Source of the DNA: Pleodorina starrii
Lineage: Eukaryota > Chlorophyta > Chlorophyceae > Chlamydomonadales > Volvocaceae
NCBI GenBank assembly: GCA_030267565.1
Contig: BRXU01000024.1
Coordinates: 443,001 to 507,000 of the forward strand
Direction of reading: 5' to 3'
Length of the DNA stretch: 64,000 bases
The notes beneath the pieces were generated by a model. The model did no database searches. It saw only the letters and a list, made by a program, of their open reading frames with translations, and was not told the DNA's origin. Both the position numbers and the translations under genes were made by a program. Positions 11,701 to 23,700 of this stretch are shown in pieces. Positions within the stretch are counted from its first letter, which is position 1. Every line of letters begins with the position of its first letter.

Positions 11701-14093
11701 CAACAAATAAAGCAAAGCTGTTGTGACGGGGTACGGTTTTGCCATTCCAGTTGCCTGGAGCTAGGGGTGCGCGCACTGGACGGAACTCACATAGGTCAAC
11801 CTATCGCAATGCAAAGCGGTATTTGAAGCTGCGGTGGCGTTTGCGACGGGTTGTCTGGTCCCCTCAGGGTGGGTTGCCGTTGGGCGCGTCAACTGAATCG
11901 ATAAGAAAAACATTGCCAAGGCTTTCAGCCCTTGCCTTTGACCAACTTCGCATAATCGAATGACCCGTAGTCGAAACGAGGTTGGGCAGGGCACCTCACC
12001 AGGCTTCGAGTGACGGCCACCCGCCAGACTTGTCGAGGCGGTTTGCCTGGCCTGGCGCGGGCTTCGCAGCAAGCTGAATTGGGCTGCCAACGGGGATGGA
12101 TCGACCTGGTGTGGGTGCTCCAGCAAAATAGCTTGCTGGAGCACCCACACCAGGTCGATCCATCTCCGTGCTCCAGCAAGCTATTTTGCTTTGTCCGCCG
12201 GGTAAGATCACTCTGGCGGGGGCGCCTAAGCAAGCTAGATTGCACTGCGCACGAGCGCTCTTGTACACTAAGCGTTCGCGGCCCTACCCCTGCCGCCAGG
12301 CGTGGCTCTGGGCGAGGCGTGCACCATTGTCCTCCGCGGCGCCTCCAGCCACATCCTGGACGAGGCGGAGCGCTCCCTGCATGATGCGCTGTGCGTCCTG
12401 AAGGTTGGTGAGGTTTGGTGGCCGGGAGTGCCAAGGGTGCAAATCAGGCGGGACGATTGTGCTACCACGCGATTGTGCTACCACGCTCTCACAGATTTGC
12501 TGGCGTGTGTGTGGGCCGCGAACTCATGTCAGCATTTCGTGTCTCATGCATTCGTAGGAAACGGTGGCGGATGCGCGCGTGGTGTACGGCGGCGGCTGGC
12601 CCGAGATCCGGATGGCGAAGGCCGTCGAGGAGCTGGCGAGCCGGACACCAGGTGGGTGAGCTTGCGGGGATGGAGCCGGCCCGGTTCCCGCAGTCGATGG
12701 GTGTAGACCGGCAGTGTCAGACAGTGAGGCTTCTTGGGAAGTAGCAACTTCGATGGGACAGCTATATGCGCCAGAGCATCAGCCGCTAGGAGAGGTTCTA
12801 GAATGGTGCGTTCCTAGCCCCGAGAGATGCCATAACTGTAATGACGTGTCAGGGGCCATGTGCGCGGCAGTATTGGGCGGCCCTTACAATGTGCCCGTCG
12901 GCCGTTCTCTTGCGGTTTGCAGGCAAGAAGGCGATGGCGATGGAGGCCTTCGCTCGGGCTTTGCGCACTCTTCCGGCAACCATTTGCGACAACGCTGGAT
13001 TGGACAGCGCGGAGATTGTGGCGAACCTCAAGGTGAGCTACTGGAAACGAGCAGTTATAGGACAACATCAAGTTGAGATTTGGGTTCCGGAGGTGCTGAC
13101 CCATGAAGGGTTCCATGAATATCGTCATCGTGGATGTGGATGGGGAGGGGGCAATCTTCACGTATTCCACGGAGCAAAAAGAACGAATGGGCCGACGACA
13201 CTCAGCGGAAACGTCGATTTTGAGCCTTGTGCTGCATAGAGCTGGATTCGGCTGCGTTTGGGGCAATCAACCATAGCCCGCATCGCGGTGCTGCTGCAGT
13301 TGTCCTTGCAGCCTGCGAGACCCTCATTTCCATTTTGAGTCGGCCTTGATGAAGGGAATCAGAAAACGGCTGAATTTTGTTTGCTACTTGAGTCTCTGTC
13401 TTCAGGGGGAGCTGGGGCATATGTGTCTGGTGTGGCTGACGGGGTTCCAAGGGAACGCGCTGAACTACTTTCCTGTCCGTCCTTGAGCTTCTGTCGGCCT
13501 CACCAGTACTAACATGCAATGGCCCTGTCCCGTACAGGCTGCCCACGGGGCAGACGCAGAGAGCCGCATGGGAGTAGACGTCGTGCGGGGCGAAGCTGGG
13601 GACATGGCGGAGCTGGGCATCTACGAGTCCTTCCGCGTGCGGCAGCAGGTGCGCTATTTTGTTGGTAGAGGCAGCGGCTGCAGTGGGACAGAAGTCAGAT
13701 GCAGCCGCGTCGCAGCACTCGCTGTTGGCATGTCCAAATCAAGAGCGGTTTTGCTGGTGCACGGAGACGGGGGCCCACACATGTCCTTTGCATTGACGGC
13801 GGCTGATATGCTGCTTATGGGCCGAGTAGCTGCACTGCAAAATATCATGGCGAGCCCTCAGACCACGTCATATTCGGCGAGTTGAGGTTCGGCCACCTGC
13901 TGGTCCTGCAGAGTGTTTGACCGGTGAGGATTTGTGCTAAAGCCGAGTCGTTTGGTAACAAACACCTTTGAAAGCCGGAAACTGCGTTGGTGCATCCCCC
14001 ATCCCTCAGGTCCTGCTGTCAGGGACGGAGGCTTCGGAAATCATCTTGCGCGTTGACGACATCATCAAGTGCGCGCCACGGAAGCGCGGCTGA
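5761..14093 (+). CDS. CCT2: T-complex protein 1 subunit beta (CCT2), cytosolic chaperonin
   Basis: Beta subunit of the hetero-oligomeric chaperonin TRiC/CCT, which folds actin, tubulin and other cytosolic clients with ATP. Exons: 5761-5766, 5854-5919, 5981-6046, 6128-6239, 6979-7107, 7850-7986, 8227-8277, 8845-9060, 10466-10598, 10806-10973, 12300-12403, 12558-12651, 12923-13032, 13538-13648, 14010-14093. They join in phase to about 528 aa, the usual family length. Recognisable group II chaperonin motifs include [39 protein letters not shown] (ATP site), [65 protein letters not shown] and [15 protein letters not shown] at the C terminus. ATG 5761 is favoured for its good context and a perfect GTAAGT donor; initiation at ATG 5854 is the alternative. 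Introns of up to 1.4 kb hold repeats. Identity is near certain; small exon ends are less so. Confidence 0.95.
9330..9658. repeat. Segment flanked by 29-bp direct repeats, in CCT2 intron 8
   Basis: The same 29-mer (TAGAATGCAAGGATTACAAG plus nine more bases) occurs at 9330-9358 and 9630-9658, exactly 300 bp apart. Between the copies lies the inverted member of the dispersed repeat also present at 4764-4880, here at 9361-9470. The layout could be a non-autonomous insertion between long terminal or target duplications, or a simple segmental duplication. No coding frame is evident. Confidence 0.75.
9361..9470 (-). repeat. Dispersed repeat, inverted copy (partner 4764-4880)
   Basis: Read on the minus strand it matches 4764-4880 block by block: GGCTTGGTGCTGGTGGGCC, the GGCACCC...GGGTGCC stem, GGGGTAGGA, GAACAGT, AGCAACCG. 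It lies in CCT2 intron 8. Confidence 0.8.
10197..10304. repeat. Extremely G/C-rich imperfect repeat and hairpin in CCT2 intron 8
   Basis: Two related G-rich blocks each run into a C-rich block through a GGGGGCAACAGCCCCC or GGGGGCGGCAGCCCC turn. Each half can fold on itself and the two halves are also direct repeats of each other. It is non-coding and a likely polymerase-pausing or sequencing-difficult tract. Confidence 0.7.
12096..12163. repeat. Perfect 31-bp inverted repeat (hairpin) in CCT2 intron 10
   Basis: Arms at 12096-12126 and 12133-12163 are exact reverse complements around a 6-nt loop (AATAGC). Another inverted fragment of the loop-proximal sequence (GCTCCAGCAAGCTATTTTGC) follows at about 12170-12190, and AGCAAGCT-containing fragments occur at about 12068 and 12231. 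It looks like a cluster of small palindromic elements. The RNA would fold into a long stem inside the intron. Confidence 0.9.
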
Positions 14094-15747
14094 AGGGCCA
14101 CCAAATGAGGGGGCGAGGTCTTTGACCCGGGACTCGCGGACGGGACAGGGACCGACGTTTTGGGGCGGAAGCCGGCCGGAAGAGGTGCACCATGGGGTTG
14201 GCGAGGTGCAGCACCCAACCGAATGGACAACCACCGTGTGCGTGGTCGCGTCGCCGAGCCATGCGCTCGATGCAGATTGCATGCAGGTTGAAGTGCGGTA
14301 TTTGTTGCGACCTTCGTATTTGGGTGGGAGTGTTGTTCGACTTTAAAAGGGCGTTAAACGTGACGCAGCGGGTCCCGAGCAGCCCGATTACGAGGCTGTG
14401 AAAACGCGCCAGAGCGCCCACGTCCCAAAGCACCACATGCTCGGACGCTGCGCCACATTATCCCCAGCCGGCTGGGTTAGGTACGGTTGCTGCTGATGTA
14501 GAAACAATCTGGGCGGCGGTATGGCCTTCCTGAGGCATGAAACGTGCTGTATGCAGTGGCGAGCTAGGATGGCGTAGGACGGCTTACTTGCAGGTGTCGC
14601 ATGATCCACACACACGCACCGTATGGGGTTCATGTCATGACATGAAGAGGAAAATGTCAATTTCCCTACCCTGGTATGGTTTCATCCACCGGCAGAGCGG
14701 CCGGCGCTGATGGCCGTTGCAAGAGAGGCACCTGTTGCGTTGCCGAACCGTCATGGCGTGATCGCAGCCTATATGCTTGACGTGCGCATACCATTATTCA
14801 AGTTAGGGCCTCATAAGCTCGTGATTCTTACCGAATACTGGTGGCAGCCAGCGCGCTACATGATGACAGCCGGCGTCCGTGCAACGAAGAAACCACCTTG
14901 GTTGTGCATGGCGGGGCTTTCAAGCAGGCCGGCCGTACAAACATGCGTATTGCTGCATACTTGCGGAAATCCCGGCACGTGTCACGAGCATGGCTGACAA
15001 GGCCCACCGTCAGCCACGGTCTTGATCACCTGCCACCATCTTGATCAGGCTAAACCCTAAACCCTGCGGTCTATCGACTCTTCGACTGCAACGGCCATGG
15101 CGCCTGTTCCGGCGCACGGAACGGCCTCGCGGACCAGGTTGCCACATGAATGCATATGTATGTGACCGGTATACTGGCAAACACCGCACTTCATCAAGGC
15201 CTGGATAATGTACGGCAGGTAAGAGAATAATATTCATGCATGGCCGGGCACGGCCCCTACCCACCACTGGATGGTTCAGGGCGTGGTTTGGGGCCTCGAG
15301 GCAACGATTGGTACGCCACACGGTAGATCGTATTGCGAAGGCCCCAAGAGATTTATAGAGCACTCGCTTGGGCGTGAGAGTCGGGCAGCCGGCACGTCGT
15401 GTATCAAAATCGACGAGTCGCGCGCTCACCAAAGGTTCCCTACCTGCCGTTTAATCCTCATGATAAGAGTGTCAGTAGCGTGACTTTGGATACATGCTAT
15501 GCTGTGGAGTGGTGTCCGAAAGCCTGCCCCTTTTCAGCCCTTTTAGATGGCTTGCGAACGGAACACCTTTGCCTCTCGCACTTTGCTTACTGGGCAAATG
15601 TGAAGCCTGTGGGACTGACTGGCCATGTATTCTGTGGTGCCGGGTGGTTGACCCCTGCGTTGTACAGAAGTCTTTGCGGTTTCGTACTCGATTCCCTGTT
15701 GAGCATCCTACAGCCCTAAAATTGTGTTCGTTATCGGTGTTATCAAC
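14094..15747. other. Intergenic: CCT2 3' flank and J-protein promoter
   Basis: No recognisable exon. It should contain the CCT2 3' UTR and the promoter and 5' UTR of the J-protein gene, but I found no clear TGTAA polyadenylation signal and no TATA box. Two telomere-like units (CCCTAAA) lie at 15051-15065. Confidence 0.5.
15051..15065. repeat. Short telomere-like motif (CCCTAAA)2
   Basis: TAAACCCTAAACCCT contains two units of the plant/volvocine telomere motif on the C-rich strand. It is too short to be more than a relic or coincidence. Confidence 0.6.
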
Positions 15748-18700
15748 ATGACAGACGCTAATAAGGACGAAGCCAGGAAGTGCCTTGCCCTTGCTCGACA
15801 GGCGCTCGCTCAGGACCAACTCGACAGGGCTGAAAAATTTGCACGAAAGGCACAGAGGCTCTATGCTAGCGTCGAGGTATGGTCGCAAGGGATTTCTATG
15901 TTGAGACGTGCCGCGATCCTTCGAGTTCGGAGAGCAGCAAGAAACACCTGACGTCGTCGCAGGGTCAAGCTATACTTGAGGCACTAGAGTCAGCGAAGGC
16001 AGCGAAGTGGTCCTCGCCGCGCGAGGGGCCGAGCACCAGCCATCATCACCATCAACAGCACACCTCGACCGCCAACGGTCATGGCAGGCACGGGGAAACC
16101 CACGCTAGCAGCGGCAGGACAACTGAGGGGGGGCCCAAATTGCCGCCCAAGCCCTCCAAAGGTGCAAAGCCTTCCCCGCCTGTGGAAGACCCGGTACGTG
16201 GGTTGGAAGAGCTGTGACGAACGCTGGCTTTTTAGGCGGTCAAGGTGCAAGACTACGATTCCCCTCCCTCCCAGCGACGCTCCTCTTTTGGTGCATGGGG
16301 GATGGGGAGGTGCTGTTGACCGCTGTACTGATGCTGAGCCTCAGCCACGGCCCTCTGAATTCGCGACGCGAAGATGTGTAGTTATGCCACAGCCATTCAC
16401 ACGCCCACGAATTGGATCAGAAGGAATGCCAACAATGCAATGGTTGCCAAGAAGCTGTAGTGGCTCGTACTGCGCAGATCTGGCACGTGTGCGTACGTTC
16501 TCTCGAGGGTGCACCGGGCGATGCAATCCACCTTTCAGCCGCCCGAGCACGACGGTTGTGGGGTTACAATAACCCGTACAGCAGGTAATTACCGGGCAGG
16601 TACGCTCTCCTCCCTCCTTCACCCGCTGCCACCCAACAGGGCACGCCGGAGCAACGGGCGATCGTGGCCCAGGTGCTGAAAGCCAAGGACTTTTACGAGG
16701 TTCTGGGGCTGGCGCGTGACGCCACCGACGAAGACATCAAAAAGGCATATCGCAAGGTCCGTTCCGGAAGGCTCCGCTCCCTTAAGCGGGCAGCGCAAAG
16801 GCCCCTCGAACCGGCATGGGAGATGGGATCGCGTTATGTTGTTGGCACAAGGGCAGGGGAGCGGGACAGAGGCACCAGGCAGGCGCGTCGCGTCGCATAG
16901 ACGAATGGTGGGCGTGGCCGGCTGGCAGTTCCGGCGTGAGGAAGGCTGGGCGCTGGAGGCTCTCCTCGCCCAGCGGAACCTCATCGCACATTGCACAGCG
17001 CTCTCATATGTACCTACACCTGTACCTGTGCCTGCATCGGTCGCGTCTGTTTGTCTCGGTAGTTGGCTCTGAAGCTGCACCCGGACAAGAACAAGGCGCT
17101 GCACAGCGACGAAGCGTTCAAGGGCGTGTCAAAAGCGTTCAACTGCCTGTCGGACCCGGACAAGCGCGCCTACTACGATCGGACAGGCTACGAGAGCAGT
17201 TCAGCGGTGGGTGGGTGGGCGCGGCGGTCGGATGGTTTGCGAGCTGACCAGTAAACGTCAACATTTGGGAGTTCGTGAAGGGGTTGGGGTAGTAAGGGGC
17301 TGTGGGACTGCAGCGGTGCGGCTCATCCCGAGCATCAGCCCCTTAGGGTCCGCACAGCCTCAGGGTTGTGGATCACGCAGTTCGAACCAGTTAGGTAGGC
17401 GGTTCGTATCACTGCCGGTGTTCCGATTTGTTGTGCGATGGGCTGGCCGCGCTTCCGGTTGCCCGCAGGCGGCGGCAGCTGCAGCTGCGCAGCGGGGCGG
17501 CGGCGCTGGCCCGGGCCCCGGCGGCGCCACGTACTACTACACCTCGGGGGAGGAGCTGGACCCGGAGGAGATTTTCAACATGTTCTTCGGGCAAGTGGGA
17601 CGGCGGCGTGGATTATTCTGTATCTGGGACCGTGGCGGTTTCAGGGTGTGGTGACTGGCTTCTTCAATGCGTGGAGCGGGGTGGGGTGGACCCACTGTGA
17701 AGATTCACCCCATCTAGAACCGGCCACAGAGTTGGCGGTGCCTGTAGTGCCTGTAGTAAGGACATCATAGGCATGAAGTGCGTTTTTGCCACGTTTCTTG
17801 TCCCTGCGCCATACGGCCCTGTTTGGTGCAAAAGAACCGCTCGGCATCGAATCAAGTCGGCTGCGTTTAGCAACCCCATTGGGCTGAATGTTGGATCGTT
17901 GCTTGGCTGCCGTCGCCGCTGCTATTGCAGGGGTGCGTTCGGGTCTCCGCACGCCTTCCGGGCGCAGTTCGGTGGCGGCCCCCGGCAGGTGAGCTTGGGT
18001 GCCGCGCAGAAATGACTGTGTGTTTAGGTGTGAACATTTTGGATCTATTACATTCGCAGCTGCGCAGGACTCCGGACCTTCTCCTAGAAGTCTGCGCCCA
18101 GCCTCTCACCGTTGCCCGTGTGGGGTGGTGGCTCTCTGCCCCGTCGCTGTTCAAGCCTCTTGCATCCCTACTGAAACAATTCCAAAATTCCAAATGCTGA
18201 CAGTTTCGAAGTGTTGTTGTGACCTTCTTTGCCGTGTTGCGTCCGTTGCTGCAGCGGCGGCACCACCAGGGGGGCGGCGGGCAGGGGCACGGCCACGGGG
18301 GCGGCCAGGCGGGCACCGGTGGCGGGCAAGACCAGCAGCAGCGGGCGGCGATGCTGGGGCTGTTGCAGCTCATGCCAATTCTGCTCATTCTGGTCTTCAC
18401 GTTCTTCCAGAGTAAGTCAAGAGAAGGTATCGCAGGCTTCTCCCACACGACTTCTTTCGGGATCACAAAGCCACGAAAACAAAGCTGGAGGGGTTAATGA
18501 GCGTGTACGTACACTTGTTCTCCCGTTGCTTGTTGTTTGTGCCCTGCCCTTCCGCTGCCTGTGGACACCGCCATCTCAAACGTCAACGCGTTGTGCTGTA
18601 CTACAGCCAGCCACTGCACTTGATTGTTCCCGTCATGTTGCTGCTGCTGTCTGCAACGAACTGCAGGCAGCCAGTCGCCACCTTTCAGCCTGGCGCCGGA

Positions 18701-19637
18701 CGCGACGTACCGGGTGCAAGTCCTCACCCAGCGGCTGGCGATTCCCTTCTACGTCAAGACTAACGCGGAGCTGGAGAAGTCCTACCCGTTCAACAGCGAT
18801 GCACGGTTGCGATTAGAACGCCAGGTGCGAGCGTGCATGCGGTCGCGTGTGCCTCGTATATGGCCGCCAGCGGTCTTGATGCTCGGTAACCATGTTGCCT
18901 GCCTTACCCGGCCCGGCTGCCTGTGTCGTGCTCCGCGTTCACCACCTGTGCATGCGCCATGCTTGGTGACGTGGCTGCGAGGCGCTTGACACATCATTCC
19001 ATGCTCTGAGGGGTCCCTGGCAGTCATCTAGTTGGTGTTCAAGCAATGTGTTGGCGTGGTGTACGCGGCAGGGACGGCATGCGTAGTCCGCTGTGTCACT
19101 TGAAGTTCTTAGCTTACGTGCGCGCGTTGCAACATGAACACTGCGGCCGACAGGTGGAGAGCGCGTACTACGAGCGGCTGGAGGCGCGCTGCCAGCAGGA
19201 ACGGCTCATGCGACACCGCGCCTGGACGTGGGGAAACCGGGAACAGGTGCGACGATGCGTTGACGTCGCGAGGAGGCAGGCTAGGTCCGCCTAATGGCCA
19301 ATACCGAATGTTACGCTCTGCTTCCCTGAGTTCTGCCAACGTCGTGCTGCGTCTCTTTTCACGTCTCTTTTCCCGAGCTCAGCGATACGCAGTAATGAGA
19401 CGGCCATTATTCGCGCTTCGCGCGAACAGCTCTTGCTTCTACCGTGAACACCGCGCATACACCCCACTTCCCGCTGAAAGTGCAGTGTTCCTGGTGACAC
19501 TTGTTCACGGTGCGCACCCCACCCCATTTTGCCGATGCTCCGAGCAGGCGCGCTTGATGAAGCTGGAGGCGTGCGACGAGATCGAGAGGGTAAACGAAAA
19601 GTTGGGGAGCATGCGGCGACAGCAGTACGCGTATTAG
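15748..19637 (+). CDS. ER-membrane J-domain co-chaperone, DNAJB12/B14 type (DUF1977)
   Basis: Predicted membrane-anchored Hsp40 that recruits Hsp70 to the ER surface for protein quality control. Exons: 15748-15876, 15963-16193, 16640-16756, 17063-17206, 17469-17590, 17931-17988, 18255-18411, 18667-18824, 19154-19246, 19548-19637, about 432 aa. Order of parts: an N-terminal TPR-like helix (MTDANKDEARKCLALARQAL) typical of this family; a His/Ser-rich linker; the J domain at about residues 125-190 with KDFYEVLGLARDATDEDIKK and the catalytic HPD in LKLHPDKNKA; a Gly/Phe-rich segment; one hydrophobic TM helix (LLQLMPILLILVFTFF) near residue 305; and a DUF1977-like tail with FSLAPDATYRVQ and IPFYVK. 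Intron 5 appears to use a GC donor (GG|GCAAGT), which keeps the frame NMFFGGAFGS. Plant relatives are the DnaJ49-like proteins. Confidence 0.9.
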
Positions 19638-20701
19638 GAGGATGGCAGTGGACGATTGTGGTGATGATCGGGCACCACATGAACGGACATGCACCTGGCT
19701 CGTCCCTGCCTAGGTTGGGCCTGCCGGCGGCCGGGCATCCCGGACGGCACGGCGATGTGTGCAGGGGATGCGATATGTTGTCAGCAGTAGGCCATATGCA
19801 TTGCCCTGCCGGCTTTTAACAGACGGGGCTCGTTCTCTTTGCGGCGGTACAGCCCGCCGCCGCGGTTATGGGAGTCATGTGAAGCGGATAGTGGACGCAG
19901 GACTGCAGTAGACGGGTCGGATATGAGTGGCTGCATGCGTGATATCCGCGCGCGACAAATTACATTTAACGACGGGTAACGCCAAGTGCCCACATAAGCC
20001 TGGCCTGCATGTATCACCCGCCACGTGTGGCACGAACGCCAAGCCAGCAGTAAATGACACGCGCTCAAGTTGCCCCCTCCCTGAGTGACCATCATGGCAT
20101 CCACATCTATCTCGGATCAGCCAACGACGGCAGTAAGATGCCACACCTAACGCCCGGCATGACCCCTCGTGGCATGCAGTTCGCACCCCTGATGCCCCCC
20201 CCGTTCGGGTATCGGAGTTACTGTTGGCGACCGAGTGCGTGATCGACAGTTGATGGCCCGAACTGATGATTGCGTGCTCACGAAATGCGACGTTCAATCT
20301 ACGACTATGAAGAATTGAGGCGGAATGTGCATCGGGCCAGGGTCAGTGACCGACAAAACTCCCCCAGGTCAGGTCAGTACGAACTGGGTAATGTAGGGCC
20401 GCCTCCATCCATCCTTTCTATGTATGTCTTCCACACAAGGAAGCAACAGGCGTTCGAACAGTCACCCCCCGGTTGGCCGCCAGTTACGACTCTGCGACTC
20501 ATGTACGACGCAGGTACGGCAGGCCTGGCATCATCGGATTCATTAACGCAGCACTACATTCCCCTTCGGTTACGTACAATGCTCTCCCAAACCTACAACA
20601 TTCGCTCTCAAACGCTTCTCGCTACCTAAGTCACGTGTCAGCCGTGCACACACTTTCTTCCTGCCCCTGCTCCCTGGCTCACCACCACGTCCGCCCGGCC
20701 G
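19638..20701. other. Intergenic between convergent J-protein and myosin VIII genes
   Basis: No exon recognised. A TGTAA motif on the minus strand (TTACA at 19960-19964), about 740 nt past the myosin stop, is a candidate green-algal polyadenylation signal. It is only five bases, so the call is weak. No equivalent was found for the J-protein. Confidence 0.4.
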
Positions 20702-23700
20702 TCAGCGTGCGTTGTTGTTAAACAACTTGTTAAGCAGCTTGGAGCTGCCGGGGCCCTTGCGCCGATTGCCAGCGTCCGGCGGTGCCGTGCGGGGCCCCGT
20801 GTCGGGGGCGGTCGCGAGTCGCTGTTGCGGACCAGCTGAAGCTGGCCCAGGCCCCGCGGCGGCTGGTCGTGGCCCCGCCGCGCCGCCGGCACCGCCCGCG
20901 GACGGCCCCGCGACGCGAACGGATTGGCTGGGACGCAGCGCGTCATTGCTTCCACCGGGAACGTCCCGACCTGTGTGCCCCATGTTGCTGTGGCCGTAGC
21001 GGCCCTCCATCCGCTCAATCTTGTGAAGGACCTCCTCTGGGACGCAGAGAAGCACACGAAGAATGGAACGCGGCGCGGCGCAGGCGGGTCAATAACGGCC
21101 CCGGCATCGGTGTGCGCACGGCAGTTCGTAGCAGGCTAAATGCCATCCCCATCGTCCTTTCCAACCCTGTCCACTCAAACGAGCTCGCGGATGGCAAGCC
21201 CAGCGTGCTCATTCTGGCTCACGGCTCGTGAACCCCCCGAGGCGGTGCATGCAACAGCAGGTATAACGGATCCAACAAAAGGAGTAACAGACGCGCATTG
21301 CAATAAGTCAGTGTTGGCTGCCAAACGTACGGCGGGGGCTGAGATCACCGGAGGAAATCTGGACCAACAGCAATTTGCGCACCTGTCGTCCGCAGCTTCT
21401 CCTTGAATTCGCGCTTCCACACGTCGAACTTCTTCTTAAGCTTGTACAGCTCCACCCCGGGGTCCATCTCCGGTGCCGCGACCTGCCCCTCGTGGACTTC
21501 GCGGATGAAGGACACGTCGTCCGGCAGCACTGCGAGCCGGTCGGCCAGGGGGTGCGGCGACCGTCCGCCAACATGAGAAACAACCGTAAGGACAGCGGCA
21601 TCATCAAGCACAAGGGAGCACCGAGTGGGACCACCCTAAAACGTAACCTCTGCGGCGATGCATCCCCTGCCACACGACCGAACGGCCGCCCGGCTCGGCG
21701 GAGGCGCCCGCCCCGCGCTCCCTTTACTTACGACCGGGCACTTCCCTCCCCTCCTCACCCTGCATGACCCGCTCCAGCTCCTCGCCCAACTTTGTCACGT
21801 AGCGCTGGCTGGCATTGACTGGCCCCGATGCCGCCCCCGGGCCGCCGCCATTCAACGACGGGGCGCCCCCAGCCGTGGAGGACTGCCCGGTGCGCGCCTC
21901 GCTGCCGGCCCGCGGTGATTGCTGGACTCCGCCGCCCAGGGAGCTTGGGGCCCTGTCCCCCGACACCGGCTCCGAGACCATGGACTGGCTGGGCGAGTGG
22001 CATGCCCCAACCACCTGCTCCGCAATCGCGGGGTTGGCAAAGGCCGAGGCGGTGCGCGGCCGCCCGGGCGTGGAGAGGTCGGAAGGCTCCGCCGAGCCCA
22101 GACCCAGACCCGCACCGCCGTCGGAAGGTAGCCCGCCCAGCACCGCCACGCGCGCCGGTGCCGCCACAACGACCTCGACGTCGGTCTCCGTGGCTACCGT
22201 GGCTGTGGAGGGGTATGCGGGCGTTTGTGTGCCGATGGCCGCGCTCTCTACACGTGGCGGTGGCGAGGAGGTCTCCGGCGGCGGCAGGGGTGGGAGCAGC
22301 TCGGCGTCCGTCTGTGTGGCAAGCGTCGCGATCGGAATGCTCTGCTGAGTCCCCGTTGCAACCAGCTCCGTGACCGTCTGCGTGGAGAGATGTGCCACGT
22401 TTCGCGGCGACGGTGCCGCTTCCGCAATCTCGGCAGCGTCGGTCTGCGTCGCGAAGTTCACGCCAGGCACGCTGGGCAGCGCCGCCGACCCCGCACCGTT
22501 CGGCGCCGCCGCCACTGCCGCGGTGCCCTCGGCGACTATCGACGCCATGACAACGTTTCCATGCTGTGGTGCGTGTGCGTCGCCCACAGGCTGCGTGAGG
22601 GCAGCGACTTGCATGGGCAGCGGTGGAAGCTGGTTATCGCCGAACATCGTCCGGCACTGCGGCAACAGAGGCGGGCATTGGCCGGTGGCGAGCGAGGCAC
22701 AATGAAAAGGTGTACAGCGTTGCCAGACACAAAATAGTACCGTTGCAAATGCGGATTACTGGGCCACTGGATGGGCCTTGGCGAACCCGTATGCAGTCCG
22801 TTTGGGGAGGACTGCAGGGTAAAGCGCGCCAGTTCGCACAACAGCAATACGATCAGCCTAGCCCCGCTGAAAACCCTTCGCGCTCGGACAATGTTCACCA
22901 TGATACCTCTTACCCTTACAGGCGCCTGGCCCTACGTCCCGAAGGCGCAACCAGCCAGTGCTGCGCAACAAGCCGGTCCCCCCCAGGCGCTCACCTTTTG
23001 GATGTACGCCTGCAACAGACGGACCTGCTCCAGCCAGTGAACGCTCTGCTCCTCGCACTTGTGCTGGTAGCGCTGCGTCAGGCTGCGCTCCAGCTGCAAC
23101 TGCTTCTGCAGCTTCACGTTCTCCAGGTTCAGGCGCTCCACCTGCGGTCAATCATACGGCAGAACGGAAGATAGGAAACCCGTCCCGCCAACAGTCAGGA
23201 AAGAGCAGAGCACAGGGGCGTGGTAACAGCAACCTGCCCGGGCAACTGCGCCAGCGCGCGCTTCCAGCTTGACCTATTGTAACGCACTGTCGCGATGCCT
23301 CGCAAAACGCCTCGCATTGAAAGGCGATTGCTGTAGGGAAGCCGCTGGGCAGCATTGCTACAGAGCGGTACGAATGCTCCCCCGCTGCACCTGAATGGCT
23401 AGCTCCTGCGCCAGCTCGAACCGGTTGACAACCGCCGGGGTGACAATCGCGGGCGTCATAATCATCACCGGGGGCCGTGTCAGGGGCTGGCCAGCCGCCG
23501 ATGGAGCTGCATGAGCGGCCTCAGCCCCCACTTCAGGCGCAGCCGCCGCGTCTACGGCTGCCTCGGCCGGGACATTTCCTGCCGTTGCCGCCGCGGCGTC
23601 GGGCGCCGTTCCCGGTACAGCGGCGCCCTCCGGCGTTTTGGCGAACTTTGACGCTTCGGTGGGCGCCGCCTCCTGAGATTGCGGGGCTGCCCGCGCCGAG

